From MED-G17 sp963991985 (lineage in GTDB: Bacteria; Bacteroidota; Bacteroidia; NS11-12g; UBA9320), in the NCBI GenBank assembly GCA_963991985.1, contig CAXDRX010000007.1, forward strand, positions 20,467 to 84,466: 64,000 nt of DNA. Reading direction: 5' to 3'. Shown here piece by piece: positions 47,076-55,225 of the stretch (the stretch's first letter is position 1; each line of letters opens with the position of its first letter). A program made the translations under genes and the position numbers. The notes under the pieces are model-generated. The model saw nothing but the letters and a program-made list of their open reading frames with translations, searched no databases and was not told where the DNA came from.

Positions 47076-48368
47076 GTGTATTCAATACATTGGTTCCGTA
47101 GAGATTTAAGACTATTTGACAACCACAGTCTTTTTCGTGCGCTTTCCTCAGGGAAACCAACAAAATTGGTTTTTATTTTTGATCGGGACATTTTGGATAA
47201 ATTGGACGACAGCGCAGATGCTCGAGTCCATTTTATTCACAATCAAATACTCGACTTAAATTTAGAATTGAACCGGCTTCAAGCATCCATTGAAGTTTAT
47301 TACGGAAAACCTGCATCCATATGGGAAGAAATCATAAATCAACACCCAATTTCAGAAGTTTATGCAAATGAAGATTATGAGCCCTATGCAATCCAGAGGG
47401 ACAATAGAATAAGGGACAATTTGAACCAAAAAGGTATTTCATTTCAACTGTGCAAAGACCATGTAATTTTTGAAAAGAATGAGGTCTTAAAAAAGGATGG
47501 CACTCCGTATACCGTTTATACACCCTACTCAAAAGCATGGAAAGAAAAACTCTTACAAGAACCAATCAAACAATATCCATCAGAAAATATTTTACAAAAC
47601 TTGCACTCAAATGGGATTCAAAAACCCATAGAGCTAGAAGAAATGGGATTTAGAAAATCAAATCAAAATTTCCCTAAAAAAGTAATTCAGGAAACTATCA
47701 TAAAAAATTATGCAAAAACGAGAGACATACCAGGTATATTCGGCACATCCCGGCTTGGTATTCATTTTCGATTTGGCACCATTAGCATTCGAGAAAAAGC
47801 AAAAAAAGCAGAGCAACTAAGCACCAAATATTTCAATGAATTAATTTGGCGTGAATTTTACATCAGTATTCTGTACCATTTTCCGCAGGTTGTGGAGAAA
47901 GCATTTAAGCCAATTTATGATACAATTCAATGGGAAAATAATGAAGAAAATTTTGCAAAATGGTGTCATGGACAAACAGGCTATCCTCTGGTTGATGCAG
48001 GAATGCGAGAGTTAAATGAATCGGGATATATGCACAATAGAACCAGAATGTTGGCCGCAAGTTTTCTAACCAAACATTTGCTAATTGATTGGAGATGGGG
48101 TGAACACTATTTTGCAAAAAAGCTTTTAGATTTTGATTTGGCATCGAACAACGGTGGTTGGCAGTGGGCGGCAGGTTCAGGTGTGGATGCCGCGCCCTAT
48201 TTTAGAATTTTCAACCCATTCATTCAACACAGCAAGTTTGATCCACACAATAAGTACGTAAAAAAATGGGTTCCAGAATTCGACACTCCTGATTACCCTA
48301 CCGAAATAGTAGATCACCAGTGGGCAAGAAATAGATGTCTAGAGGCTTACAAACATGCACTTCAATGA
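47076..48368 (+). CDS. phr: Deoxyribodipyrimidine photolyase (class I CPD-type)
   Basis: A 430-residue FAD enzyme repairing cyclobutane pyrimidine dimers with light. The N-terminal antenna-domain opening is SIHWFRRDLRLFDNHSL. The FAD-binding domain carries GTSRLGIHFRFGTIS, LIWREFYISILYHFP, TGYPLVDAGMRELNESGYMHNRTRM and LLIDWRWGEHYFAKKLLDFDLASNNGGWQWA. All three electron-transfer tryptophans of the E. coli triad appear conserved (in NFAKWCHG, LIDWRWGE and GGWQWA), as is the active-site Asn of LASNNGG, favouring repair activity over a cryptochrome role. The start is GTG at 47076; the ATG two bases upstream is out of frame. Confidence 0.94.
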   Translation: MYSIHWFRRDLRLFDNHSLFRALSSGKPTKLVFIFDRDILDKLDDSADARVHFIHNQILDLNLELNRLQASIEVYYGKPASIWEEIINQHPISEVYANEDYEPYAIQRDNRIRDNLNQKGISFQLCKDHVIFEKNEVLKKDGTPYTVYTPYSKAWKEKLLQEPIKQYPSENILQNLHSNGIQKPIELEEMGFRKSNQNFPKKVIQETIIKNYAKTRDIPGIFGTSRLGIHFRFGTISIREKAKKAEQLSTKYFNELIWREFYISILYHFPQVVEKAFKPIYDTIQWENNEENFAKWCHGQTGYPLVDAGMRELNESGYMHNRTRMLAASFLTKHLLIDWRWGEHYFAKKLLDFDLASNNGGWQWAAGSGVDAAPYFRIFNPFIQHSKFDPHNKYVKKWVPEFDTPDYPTEIVDHQWARNRCLEAYKHALQ

Positions 48369-48823
48369 AATTTTTTGCAAGAATTTTCGTACCAACCTTT
48401 TTCTTTTTGACCAACTGCGGCAATCCAAATTCTTCAGAAGCATATTTGAAATTTATCAAAAAAGGTTTTAATGCAGATCGATTCAAATTGGAAAATATTG
48501 TTTTGGCAGAAAATCATATCCACAAGGATCAAAATAACAACTTCTATGCACCACTCATGCAACAACTTCTGAATACACGGAAAGAATTGATTTACAGGAA
48601 AGTACCCTCCTCCGATTCCATGATTTGGTCTTACGCTCTGGGGATCAATTTGGTTTATCTTCAATATATTCAGGAATTAAAAAAAGAGCAAATCAAAAGG
48701 AGTGTTGTCGACGAAATAAAACAGAGAGAAATTTACTTCTTAAAACGAATAAAGAAAAAACTACCTGCCAAGAAATCTAGATTTGGAAAAACAACTTTTC
48801 ATTCCATCATTAAGCGGCATTAA
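48365..48823 (+). CDS. Hypothetical lipoprotein
   Basis: A 152-residue protein with a lipoprotein leader (FFLTNC, Cys at about residue 18) and a helical, Lys-rich body (AYLKFIKKGF, QYIQELKKEQIKR). I do not recognise the family. Its ATG overlaps the photolyase stop (ATGA), so it is probably translated from the same message. Its last 14 bases overlap the convergent rsmG gene. Confidence 0.7.
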   Translation: MKFFARIFVPTFFFLTNCGNPNSSEAYLKFIKKGFNADRFKLENIVLAENHIHKDQNNNFYAPLMQQLLNTRKELIYRKVPSSDSMIWSYALGINLVYLQYIQELKKEQIKRSVVDEIKQREIYFLKRIKKKLPAKKSRFGKTTFHSIIKRH

Positions 48824-49430
48824 ATTCAAGCTCAAGCAACTTTTTGGTTTCAAAAAACGATTCTTGAAAGAACACATTAAGTTGGTAACTTTTCACACCT
48901 ATTTCAGGGTTTTTATTGAACAAAGTGTTTATTTCTGACTGTAGGTCCCCACCTTTTAAGGCATAAAGCTTTTGTTTGATATTTGTTTTTGTCCATTTCA
49001 CCAAAACGTCCAAAGGCGCTACTGCCCGGGTAACAGCAAAATGATATTCATCCACTAAACTTTCAACCCTTCCATGATGTGCTTTCACATTGTCTAGGTT
49101 AAGCTTTTGTTTGATGTCTTCTACAACCCTTATTTTCTTTGCGATAGAATCTACCAGATGAAATTGGACTTTTGGAAAAAGAATGGCCAGCATAATACCA
49201 GGAAAACCTCCACCCGTGCCAATATCTAAGACTTTTTGTCCATCTTGAAAATCAATAAATCTTGCCAAAGACATAGAATGAAGAAAATGTCGAATTTCTA
49301 GATGCTCAACATCCCTCCTAGAAATAAGATTTACTTTTTGGTTCCATTCAATATATCGGATAAATAAAGATTCAAATTGTTCAATCTGAATCGGAGCTAA
49401 ATAAGGAAAATATTTTTTTATTATTTCCAC
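48810..49430 (-). CDS. rsmG: 16S rRNA (guanine-527-N7)-methyltransferase
   Basis: A 206-residue SAM-dependent methyltransferase (GidB) that modifies G527 in the 530 loop of 16S rRNA. The family opening FESLFIRYIEWNQKVNLISRRDVEHLEIRHFLHSM is followed by the SAM motif VLDIGTGGGFPGIMLAILFP near residue 70 and FAVTRAVAPLDVLVKW near 131. Overlaps the upstream glycosyltransferase gene by ten bases and is presumably co-transcribed with it; convergent with the lipoprotein gene. Confidence 0.95.
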   Translation of the reverse strand: MEIIKKYFPYLAPIQIEQFESLFIRYIEWNQKVNLISRRDVEHLEIRHFLHSMSLARFIDFQDGQKVLDIGTGGGFPGIMLAILFPKVQFHLVDSIAKKIRVVEDIKQKLNLDNVKAHHGRVESLVDEYHFAVTRAVAPLDVLVKWTKTNIKQKLYALKGGDLQSEINTLFNKNPEIGVKSYQLNVFFQESFFETKKLLELEFNAA

Positions 49431-50575
49431 TCTACTTTTTTATTGAGCCAACTCAAAAAATCAAAATACCAAACATACAAAATCCATAAATATTCCAAAA
49501 ACGGCCATAGGTATAGAAACTTTTTGCTCCTTAGGAGATCAAATTTATCTTTTATCGTTTGGTGAATGATGAACAAAACAAAAAATCCTGGCATCCAAAA
49601 TTTGTCCAAATGTTTTAGGATACCGAAAAGAAAAACTCCCCAAAAAAGGGTAAAACCAATTTGCACCAAACCCAATAAGATTAAATTGTTCAAGCGGTAA
49701 AACTTGCCAGCTTGTAGGTGTCTAATTTTCTGATTTTTGTATGTTTTCCATGTTTTTTTGGGGGGTGAGTTCGTAAAAGAACTTTTGTCGAGCAAACAAG
49801 CAACATTGGCAAAGTGAGCAACACTTTGAACAAAAAGATCATCATCTCCCATCGGAATATTGCTGTGTATCTTATAGCCCTCAGCTTTTTCGAAAAGCGT
49901 CTTTGTAAAGCCCAAATTTCTACCAACTCCCATATATGGCTTTCCAATAAGTGCAAAAGAAAAATAGCTTGAAGCCGTTCGAAAAGTTTCATATCGAATA
50001 AATGTATTGAGTAGGCCTTTGCTCTTTGGATAATAGCTATAGCCCAAGATAAGGTCTTTACCCAGCGCAAATTGCTCAACATAACAATTTAAAAAATTGG
50101 TTGAATCAATATGAACATCAGCATCTATGAACACCATAAAGTCAGACTTTGCGTGTAAAATACCCGTTCGTAGTGCTTGCTTTTTACCACAACCATATTT
50201 GTTGCGCAAAGCCAAAACTCTTTCATCATTGTATTCCTGAACAAATTCATAAGTGCCATCAGTGGAATGGTCGTCAACGATGATTATTTTAAAGTTCGGA
50301 TGTGCCTGCTGCAGCCAATTTGGGAGATTTTTTTTTAGATTTTTGATTTCGTTTTTTGCAGCGATAATTAATGAAATCTCAATGTTGTCAAATTCATTGG
50401 CAGGCTGCTTTTCCTTATAAACCCAACCATAAAGGATGATATAAAAAAACAAGACCAAAATAGAAGAAATAAAAAAGGCCAACAGCATCGATAAAAATCG
50501 CGGGAAACTTAGTATATTTTTTAAAAACTGAGGTAAGATGGTTGCCGACATTAAACACAACAAATAGATTTTCAT
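49421..50575 (-). CDS. Membrane-associated family 2 glycosyltransferase
   Basis: A 384-residue GT2 enzyme. An N-terminal membrane segment (about 25-52) precedes the catalytic GT-A domain: ISLIIAAKNEIKNLKKNLPNWL, IIIVDDHSTDGTYEFV, FIDADVHI (DxD) and the later GDDDLFVQ. Two or three helices lie at the C-terminus (about 300-375). It transfers a sugar from a nucleotide donor to a lipid or polysaccharide acceptor; the acceptor is unknown. ATG at 50575 is used, though Met at residue 9 is also possible. It diverges from the tRNA-Ser gene only 36 bases away. Confidence 0.9.
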   Translation of the reverse strand: MKIYLLCLMSATILPQFLKNILSFPRFLSMLLAFFISSILVLFFYIILYGWVYKEKQPANEFDNIEISLIIAAKNEIKNLKKNLPNWLQQAHPNFKIIIVDDHSTDGTYEFVQEYNDERVLALRNKYGCGKKQALRTGILHAKSDFMVFIDADVHIDSTNFLNCYVEQFALGKDLILGYSYYPKSKGLLNTFIRYETFRTASSYFSFALIGKPYMGVGRNLGFTKTLFEKAEGYKIHSNIPMGDDDLFVQSVAHFANVACLLDKSSFTNSPPKKTWKTYKNQKIRHLQAGKFYRLNNLILLGLVQIGFTLFWGVFLFGILKHLDKFWMPGFFVLFIIHQTIKDKFDLLRSKKFLYLWPFLEYLWILYVWYFDFLSWLNKKVEWK

Positions 50576-50591
50576 AAATCATAAAGGATAG

Positions 50592-50599
50592 TATCTTTG
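50592..50599 (+). promoter_or_regulatory. TAnnTTTG box upstream of tRNA-Ser
   Basis: TATCTTTG at 50592-50599 ends 12 bases before the mature tRNA-Ser 5' end and probably drives the tRNA-Ser/tRNA-Arg pair. No -33 element was seen. Confidence 0.5.
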
Positions 50600-50611
50600 C
50601 AAACCATTTTA

Positions 50612-50695
50612 GGAGAGGTGCCAGAGTGGTAATGGAGCAGCCTGCTAAGCTGTGATCGCGCAAGTGGTCCCCGGGTTCGAATCCCGGTCTCTCCG
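50612..50695 (+). tRNA. tRNA-Ser (GCT anticodon)
   Basis: A cloverleaf can be folded by eye. The acceptor GGAGAGG/TCTCTCC has one G-U pair. The anticodon stem GCAGC/GCTGT holds the loop CTGCTAA (anticodon GCT at 50644-50646), followed by a long variable arm typical of tRNA-Ser. The T stem CCGGG/CCCGG encloses TTCGAAT, with discriminator G. The CCA end is not encoded (CAA follows). Reads AGC/AGU codons. Confidence 0.95.
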
Positions 50696-50718
50696 CAAAC
50701 AAGATTTAATACTTGTAT

Positions 50719-50792
50719 GGCTCCTTAGCTCAACTGGATAGAGCAACTGCCTTCTAAGCAGTAGGTTTCAGGTTCGAGTCCTGAAGGAGTCA
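50719..50792 (+). tRNA. tRNA-Arg (TCT anticodon)
   Basis: The acceptor GGCTCCT/AGGAGTC has one G-U pair. The anticodon stem ACTGC/GCAGT holds CTTCTAA (anticodon TCT at 50753-50755). The T stem TCAGG/CCTGA encloses TTCGAGT, with discriminator A. CCA is not encoded. It lies 23 bases after tRNA-Ser and probably shares its transcript. Reads AGA/AGG, the main Arg codons in an AT-rich genome. Confidence 0.95.
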
Positions 50793-50909
50793 CTCATTTC
50801 TTTTTAGAACAACGGCAAACAATCATTAAACCTAAGTTTCCTTTCAAAACACAATACATTTTGCTTTTCAATGCACAATAAAATCAATTATAATCAAAAA
50901 TTTTAACCA

Positions 50910-52706
50910 TTGGAAATTAGAAACGTCGCAATCATTGCTCATGTAGACCATGGCAAAACAACTCTAGTAGACAATATTTTAAAAGCTACGGAGGTATTCA
51001 GAGAAAATCAAGCAACCGGTGAGCTAATCATGGACAACAATGATTTGGAGAAAGAGCGAGGAATAACCATTTTTTCAAAAAATGCCGCTGTCGTGTATCA
51101 GGGATGTAAAATAAATGTAATTGACACACCTGGCCATGCTGATTTTGGTGGAGAAGTTGAACGCGTTTTAAAAATGGCCGATGGTGTTTTGCTGCTGGTG
51201 GATGCCTTTGAAGGACCAATGCCACAAACACGTTTTGTATTAAAAAAAGCCTTGGAATTAAACTTGAAACCCATGGTTGTAATCAATAAGGTAGACAAAG
51301 AAAATTGCCGACCTGATGAAGTACATGAAGCTGTTTTTGAATTGTTTTTTCAGTTGGATGCAACAGAAAGCCAGTTGGATTTTATCACCTTTTATGGCAG
51401 CGGAAAACAAGGGTGGTTCAATCGCTCACTAGACCCCTGCGACAATATTCTCCCATTGCTTGACGGCATTCTTCAACATGTGCCGAAACCAGAGAAATCA
51501 AAAGGAAATTTACAGATGCAAATCACAAGTTTAGATTATTCCACATTTTCAGGAAGAATTGCGATTGGAAAAATCAACAGAGGCAGCATTCATGAAGGTG
51601 AGAGAATTTCGCTGATCAAGAGAGATGGTACGATTTCAAAACAAAAAATCAAAGAGCTATACCATTTTGAAGGTTTAGGAAAAAAACGAATAAAAAGCGC
51701 AGAGGCAGGAGATATTTGTGCGGTTGTCGGTATCCAAGATTTTAATATTGGTGAAACCATTGCCGATTTAGAAAAGCCCGAAGCACTCCCTTCATTGTCT
51801 ATTGACGAACCCACGATGAATATGACATTCTCGATCAACAACTCCCCTTTTTTTGGCAAGGAAGGAAAGTTGGTCACCAGCCGACATATAAAAGAGCGAT
51901 TGGAGAAAGAACTAGAAAAAAATTTAGCACTTAGAGTTGAACCTAATGAAACTGGTGAAAGCTTTGTGGTTTTTGGAAGAGGCATCATGCATTTGGGGGT
52001 TCTTGTTGAAACCATGCGACGAGAAGGATACGAGCTAACCATTGGCCAACCGCAAGTAATCACCAAAGAAATAGAAAATGAAAAAATGGAACCTTTTGAG
52101 CATCTGGTCATTGATGTTCCCGATCATTACTCCGGCAAGGCAATAGAACTGGTTACACAGAGAAAAGGGGAACTTTTGGTTATGGAATCCAAAGGCGAAT
52201 TTCAACATTTAGAATTTGACATCCCATCTCGAGGGCTTATTGGTCTTCGATCAATCATGCTCACCAGCACAGCCGGAAATGCCATTATGGCCCATAGATT
52301 TAGCAAATTTAAAGCATGGAAAGGCACTATTGGAAGCAAAAGAAACGGAGTTCTAATTTCTAAAGAAAAAGGAGTCTCTACAGCTTATTCTATCGACAAG
52401 TTACAAGATCGAGGAAAGTTTTTCATTGATCCAGGTGCGGAAATATACGCAGGTCAAATCATTGGCGAAAATTCTCGATCAGATGATTTGGTAGTGAATG
52501 TATGTCAAGGGAAAAAACTAACCAATGTAAGGGCTTCGGGGACAGATGACGCCGTAGGAATAGCTCCGAAAATAGAAATGACATTGGAAGAATGTATGGA
52601 GTATATTCAGCAAGACGAATGCATTGAAATTACCCCAAAAAATATTCGTCTCCGAAAAATCTTACTTGACGAAAACGATAGAAAAAGGCAAAACAAAGCC
52701 TCCTAA
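50910..52706 (+). CDS. typA: Ribosome-associated GTPase TypA/BipA
   Basis: A 598-residue translational GTPase. The G domain opens with NVAIIAHVDHGKTTLVD (residues 5-21), the switch region contains ERGITIFSKN, G3 is DTPGHADFGGEV and G4 is VINKVDKENCRP. Domains II, III and V and the BipA-specific C-terminal domain follow (GLIGLRSIMLTSTAGNAIMAH and LTNVRASGTDDA). It assists 50S assembly and stress adaptation. The start is TTG at 50910, which gives the usual MEIRNVAII opening. The 117 bases between tRNA-Arg and typA are AT-rich with no clear promoter. Confidence 0.97.
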   Translation: MEIRNVAIIAHVDHGKTTLVDNILKATEVFRENQATGELIMDNNDLEKERGITIFSKNAAVVYQGCKINVIDTPGHADFGGEVERVLKMADGVLLLVDAFEGPMPQTRFVLKKALELNLKPMVVINKVDKENCRPDEVHEAVFELFFQLDATESQLDFITFYGSGKQGWFNRSLDPCDNILPLLDGILQHVPKPEKSKGNLQMQITSLDYSTFSGRIAIGKINRGSIHEGERISLIKRDGTISKQKIKELYHFEGLGKKRIKSAEAGDICAVVGIQDFNIGETIADLEKPEALPSLSIDEPTMNMTFSINNSPFFGKEGKLVTSRHIKERLEKELEKNLALRVEPNETGESFVVFGRGIMHLGVLVETMRREGYELTIGQPQVITKEIENEKMEPFEHLVIDVPDHYSGKAIELVTQRKGELLVMESKGEFQHLEFDIPSRGLIGLRSIMLTSTAGNAIMAHRFSKFKAWKGTIGSKRNGVLISKEKGVSTAYSIDKLQDRGKFFIDPGAEIYAGQIIGENSRSDDLVVNVCQGKKLTNVRASGTDDAVGIAPKIEMTLEECMEYIQQDECIEITPKNIRLRKILLDENDRKRQNKAS

Positions 52707-52720
52707 AAAATAAAGGCAGC

Positions 52721-52748
52721 TTTGTTATTTACCAAAAGACTATTTTTG
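52721..52748 (+). promoter_or_regulatory. Candidate promoter (TTTG-N16-TAnnTTTG) before the 52755 lipoprotein
   Basis: TTTG at 52721-52724 and TATTTTTG at 52741-52748, spaced 16 bases. The box ends six bases before the ATG. A separate promoter is likely despite the short gap after typA. Confidence 0.55.
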
Positions 52749-52754
52749 TTTCAT

Positions 52755-53186
52755 ATGAAAAAACTATTAAGCATACTAGTCGTTCTAAGCTTTTTTGCAT
52801 GTGGTGATGATGATGGAGTAACTACCAGTTCAACGAATTCAACTCAAAACGAAGACTATTCTGGAGTATACATTGGCACCAGAACAGACAAAGGAACTGT
52901 GTTTAGTTTCCCCATTGATGAAACAACTGCAGATACCATGTATATTTTTAAGGATGGAGAGAGCCATTATTTGTCCGACACCTCTGTGTTTGTAAAATCT
53001 GAGGCATCTGGAAAATTCAATCGCAACAAAGAAATTTCCTTGGACACCACCATATCAGAAGACGGTTCCGTTATTAAAACATTATACAAAGCAAGCGTAA
53101 GTAGGACGACTTTGAGTACAGACATCGCAGTAGATGCTGGATTGCTGATGAACTATACGTCCAAGGGGACATACGAAAAGCAATAA
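52755..53186 (+). CDS. Small lipoprotein, unknown function
   Basis: A 143-residue lipoprotein: leader with lipobox LSFFAC (Cys at about residue 16), an acidic linker GDDDG and a Ser/Thr/Asn-rich spacer. A beta-rich domain then follows with alternating Thr/Ser-rich strands, resembling small lipocalin-like domains. I do not recognise the family. The frame begins 33 bases earlier, but ATG at 52755 starts the leader. It ends exactly where the convergent prohibitin-like gene ends (no gap). Confidence 0.75.
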   Translation: MKKLLSILVVLSFFACGDDDGVTTSSTNSTQNEDYSGVYIGTRTDKGTVFSFPIDETTADTMYIFKDGESHYLSDTSVFVKSEASGKFNRNKEISLDTTISEDGSVIKTLYKASVSRTTLSTDIAVDAGLLMNYTSKGTYEKQ

Positions 53187-54017
53187 TTATTTATCCCCTA
53201 AAATAATGGGCAAGCCATCTTTGGAATTGCCAATGACAATTATTTTGGAGTTGGGAGATTCTGCCAGTTTTAGCGAAGCTTCTACCCCTTTTTCACGTAA
53301 AATTTTGTCGGTGAGTGAAGCACTTAAAATTTTATTGGCTTTTGCTTTCCCTTCTGCATCTATTCTCTGTCTTTCAGCTTCTTGAACGGCTTTTTTGAGC
53401 TTAAATTCGTACTCCAAGGCTTCTTGTTCTTGTTTCAGCTTTTTTTCTATGGCAGATTTGATGGTGGGCGGAAGCGTAACGTCACGCACCAAAACTTCAT
53501 TGAGTTGGACATATTGACGATCCAAAATCATTTTGGTTTCTTCAAAAATTTCTTTTTGAATAACATCTCTTTTAGAAGAATATATTTGCTCGGGAGTATA
53601 TCTCCCAACGATACTTCTAGTGGCAGAGCGAACCGCAGGCTTAATCACTCTATCAACATATTCTTTACCTCTTTCTTTATGTAATTTTCCCAAATCTTCA
53701 TACTTGGGTTGAAACCAAATGGAGGCTTCCAATTTTATGTCCAAACCATTGGAGGAAAGAACACTCATGGTCTCAAGAATTTCTTGCTGTCTCACTTCAT
53801 ATTCTATCATCTTATTCCACGGAGCAACCACATGAAAACCCTCACCATAAGTTTTTTCTACATCAACACCCCCTCCAAACTTTTTATACAATACTCCTGC
53901 CTCGCCCGAATCTATCGTAACTGCAGAACGAAATAAGATAATGATGAGAACCAAAACAAGCACTATGCCTGTGGTACCTAATCGTGAAAGCGGATTGTTA
54001 AATTTTACTTGACTCAT
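53187..54017 (-). CDS. Prohibitin-family (SPFH/Band 7) membrane protein
   Basis: A 276-residue protein: one N-terminal membrane anchor (about 14-32, VLVLVLIIILFRSAV), the SPFH/Band 7 domain (DSGEAGVLYKKFGGGVDVEKTYGEGFHVVAPWNK and the following ~180 residues) and a C-terminal coiled coil with KLKKAVQEAERQRIDAEGKAKANK. Such proteins form large membrane rings linked to lipid microdomains and to proteases such as FtsH. A TACTTTTG box on this strand (54026-54033) ends eight bases before the ATG. Confidence 0.92.
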   Translation of the reverse strand: MSQVKFNNPLSRLGTTGIVLVLVLIIILFRSAVTIDSGEAGVLYKKFGGGVDVEKTYGEGFHVVAPWNKMIEYEVRQQEILETMSVLSSNGLDIKLEASIWFQPKYEDLGKLHKERGKEYVDRVIKPAVRSATRSIVGRYTPEQIYSSKRDVIQKEIFEETKMILDRQYVQLNEVLVRDVTLPPTIKSAIEKKLKQEQEALEYEFKLKKAVQEAERQRIDAEGKAKANKILSASLTDKILREKGVEASLKLAESPNSKIIVIGNSKDGLPIILGDK

Positions 54018-54025
54018 AAGATCTG

Positions 54026-54033
54026 CAAAAGTA
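54026..54033 (-). promoter_or_regulatory. TAnnTTTG box of the prohibitin-like gene
   Basis: TACTTTTG on the minus strand ends eight bases before the ATG at 54017. A TTTG lies 14 bases further upstream (54048-54051), closer than usual. Confidence 0.45.
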
Positions 54034-54089
54034 ATTCAAATGAATTCCAAAGAGCTATTTTCCATATTTTTTTTGAAATGGAGGAAAAA

Positions 54090-54281
54090 ATGAGTATTTT
54101 GATTAAAATGATTGGATACAAAAGAATGAGCAAAGAGCGCTTGGTGCAAAAAATCAATCGATTGAACAAAAAATACCATCGTGCCAAAGCCAATAATGAA
54201 ACAAAAAAATCATGGTGGAGGAGTATGAAAATCAAAAAACTTAAAGAACGTTTGAAACAAGAGTTTGGTGAGGAAATTTAA
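54090..54281 (+). CDS. Small basic hypothetical protein
   Basis: A 63-residue, strongly basic, helical protein (MSKERLVQKINRLNKKYHRAK ... WWRSMKIKKLKERLKQEF). ATG at 54090 is preceded by GGAGG with five bases spacing, an unusually good Shine-Dalgarno site for this phylum. The ATG at 54078 (MEEK) is an alternative start. It could bind nucleic acid or a membrane, but no family is recognised. It sits between the prohibitin-like gene and tRNA-Val. Confidence 0.45.
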   Translation: MSILIKMIGYKRMSKERLVQKINRLNKKYHRAKANNETKKSWWRSMKIKKLKERLKQEFGEEI

Positions 54282-54306
54282 AAAAAATTACTTTCGCAAA
54301 ATCCTT

Positions 54307-54384
54307 GAGTCATTAGCTCAGTTGGTTTAGAGCGCTGCCTTGACAGGGCAGAGGTCACTGGTTCGAATCCAGTATGACTCACCA
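54307..54384 (+). tRNA. tRNA-Val (GAC anticodon), CCA encoded
   Basis: The acceptor GAGTCAT/ATGACTC is a perfect 7-pair stem. The anticodon stem CTGCC/GGCAG holds the loop TTGACAG (anticodon GAC at 54342-54344), and the T loop is TTCGAAT. Discriminator A is at 54381, with CCA encoded at 54382-54384, unlike the other two tRNAs here. Confidence 0.95.
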
Positions 54385-54456
54385 GCATACAGATAGCCAC
54401 GATGCAATAAGCATTTTGGCCATTGTGTTTAAAGGGTTTTAGCCAAAAATTAGAAA

Positions 54457-54489
54457 AGCTAAGTAAGGGTGTTTTTAGCTGTTTTATTT
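54457..54489 (+). terminator. Weak possible terminator after tRNA-Val
   Basis: AGCTAA (54457-54462) pairs with TTAGCT (54475-54480) over a 12-base loop, followed by GTTTTATTT. The stem is short and AT-rich, so this is only a candidate. Confidence 0.3.
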
Positions 54490-54505
54490 CAAATATACTT
54501 CACAA

Positions 54506-54533
54506 AAAACCCCATCCGAAAGGACAGGGTTTT
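54506..54533 (-). terminator. Rho-independent terminator of the 54557 lipoprotein gene
   Basis: On the minus strand AAAACCC pairs with GGGTTTT, with an inner TCC/GGA stem closed by a four-base loop, and the T-run follows directly (GGGGTTTTTTG). It lies 24 bases after the stop at 54557. Confidence 0.75.
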
Positions 54534-54556
54534 AAACAATTTATTTGATGTATTTT

Positions 54557-55123
54557 TTATTCTTCTGTAGAAGCTTCTTCAGCAACTTCCTCGGGTAATT
54601 GGATGGCTGGCCCAGTAGCTTCAGGAGATTTTGGATATTGCTTTGAAAAAACATAAAATTCTATGATTTTTCTATCCTCTACCCTAACACCGACAAAATC
54701 TTGTTCATTGGCAACGGAGTCTCCAAAGTTTTGCTTCAAATTATGGCCAGATAAAACCCATTCTCCGCCAACACCATTAACATCTTTTACGGAGGTAACC
54801 CATTGAGTAGTCCATTTTGCATCTGTTTGACCAATCCAAGCTTTTAGTAAAGCAATATGTTTGTCAGATCCATCAACCACTAAACCATCTGAACCCTCTA
54901 TATGAATAGCATCCGAATTGTATTTTGCAATCGAATCGTATTGACGGTCATTATGGAATCCCAAATACTTTTCCCATAAATCAACCGATTCTTGACTACC
55001 TAGCCCCCATGAAATGCTTGAATCTTGCAAAGAAAATCCAACTGATCTTTCTTGCGTTTGTGTCTCTTCCTGGCAGGCCATTAAAAATACGATGATGGAC
55101 AAGCCCAATACTAGTTTTCTCAT
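54557..55123 (-). CDS. Lipoprotein with NTF2/SnoaL-like domain
   Basis: A 188-residue lipoprotein. The leader ends in the lipobox IVFLMAC (Cys at about residue 17). The following domain starts SVDLWEKYLGFHNDRQYDSIAKY and has the rhythm of NTF2/SnoaL-like cone folds; the Glu-rich tail is EEVAEEASTEE. It is a paralogue of the N-terminal half of the protein at 58778-59626 (shared W-x-K-x2-GFH-x6-DSI pattern). ATG at 55123 is preferred over the longer frame. Function unknown; divergent from mnmE. Confidence 0.75.
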   Translation of the reverse strand: MRKLVLGLSIIVFLMACQEETQTQERSVGFSLQDSSISWGLGSQESVDLWEKYLGFHNDRQYDSIAKYNSDAIHIEGSDGLVVDGSDKHIALLKAWIGQTDAKWTTQWVTSVKDVNGVGGEWVLSGHNLKQNFGDSVANEQDFVGVRVEDRKIIEFYVFSKQYPKSPEATGPAIQLPEEVAEEASTEE

Positions 55124-55213
55124 GCTACGAAGGTCTATATTAATAATTATTTCCATGTATCTTTTTTGTTAACTATATTTTTTTTTGCTTCAATTTTTGC
55201 CAATATACTTCCT

Positions 55214-55221
55214 TATTTTTG
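55214..55221 (+). promoter_or_regulatory. TAnnTTTG box of mnmE
   Basis: TATTTTTG at 55214-55221 ends four bases before the ATC at 55226, the same spacing seen before the ATGs of four other genes in the window. TTG elements lie 14 and 26 bases upstream, neither ideal. Confidence 0.5.
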
Positions 55222-55225
55222 ACGC

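Noticed and set aside
50415..50702. 95-codon minus-strand frame containing RPGFEPGDHLRDH
   Set aside because: It is the antisense translation of the tRNA-Ser gene joined to antisense of the glycosyltransferase start, a well-known spurious frame.
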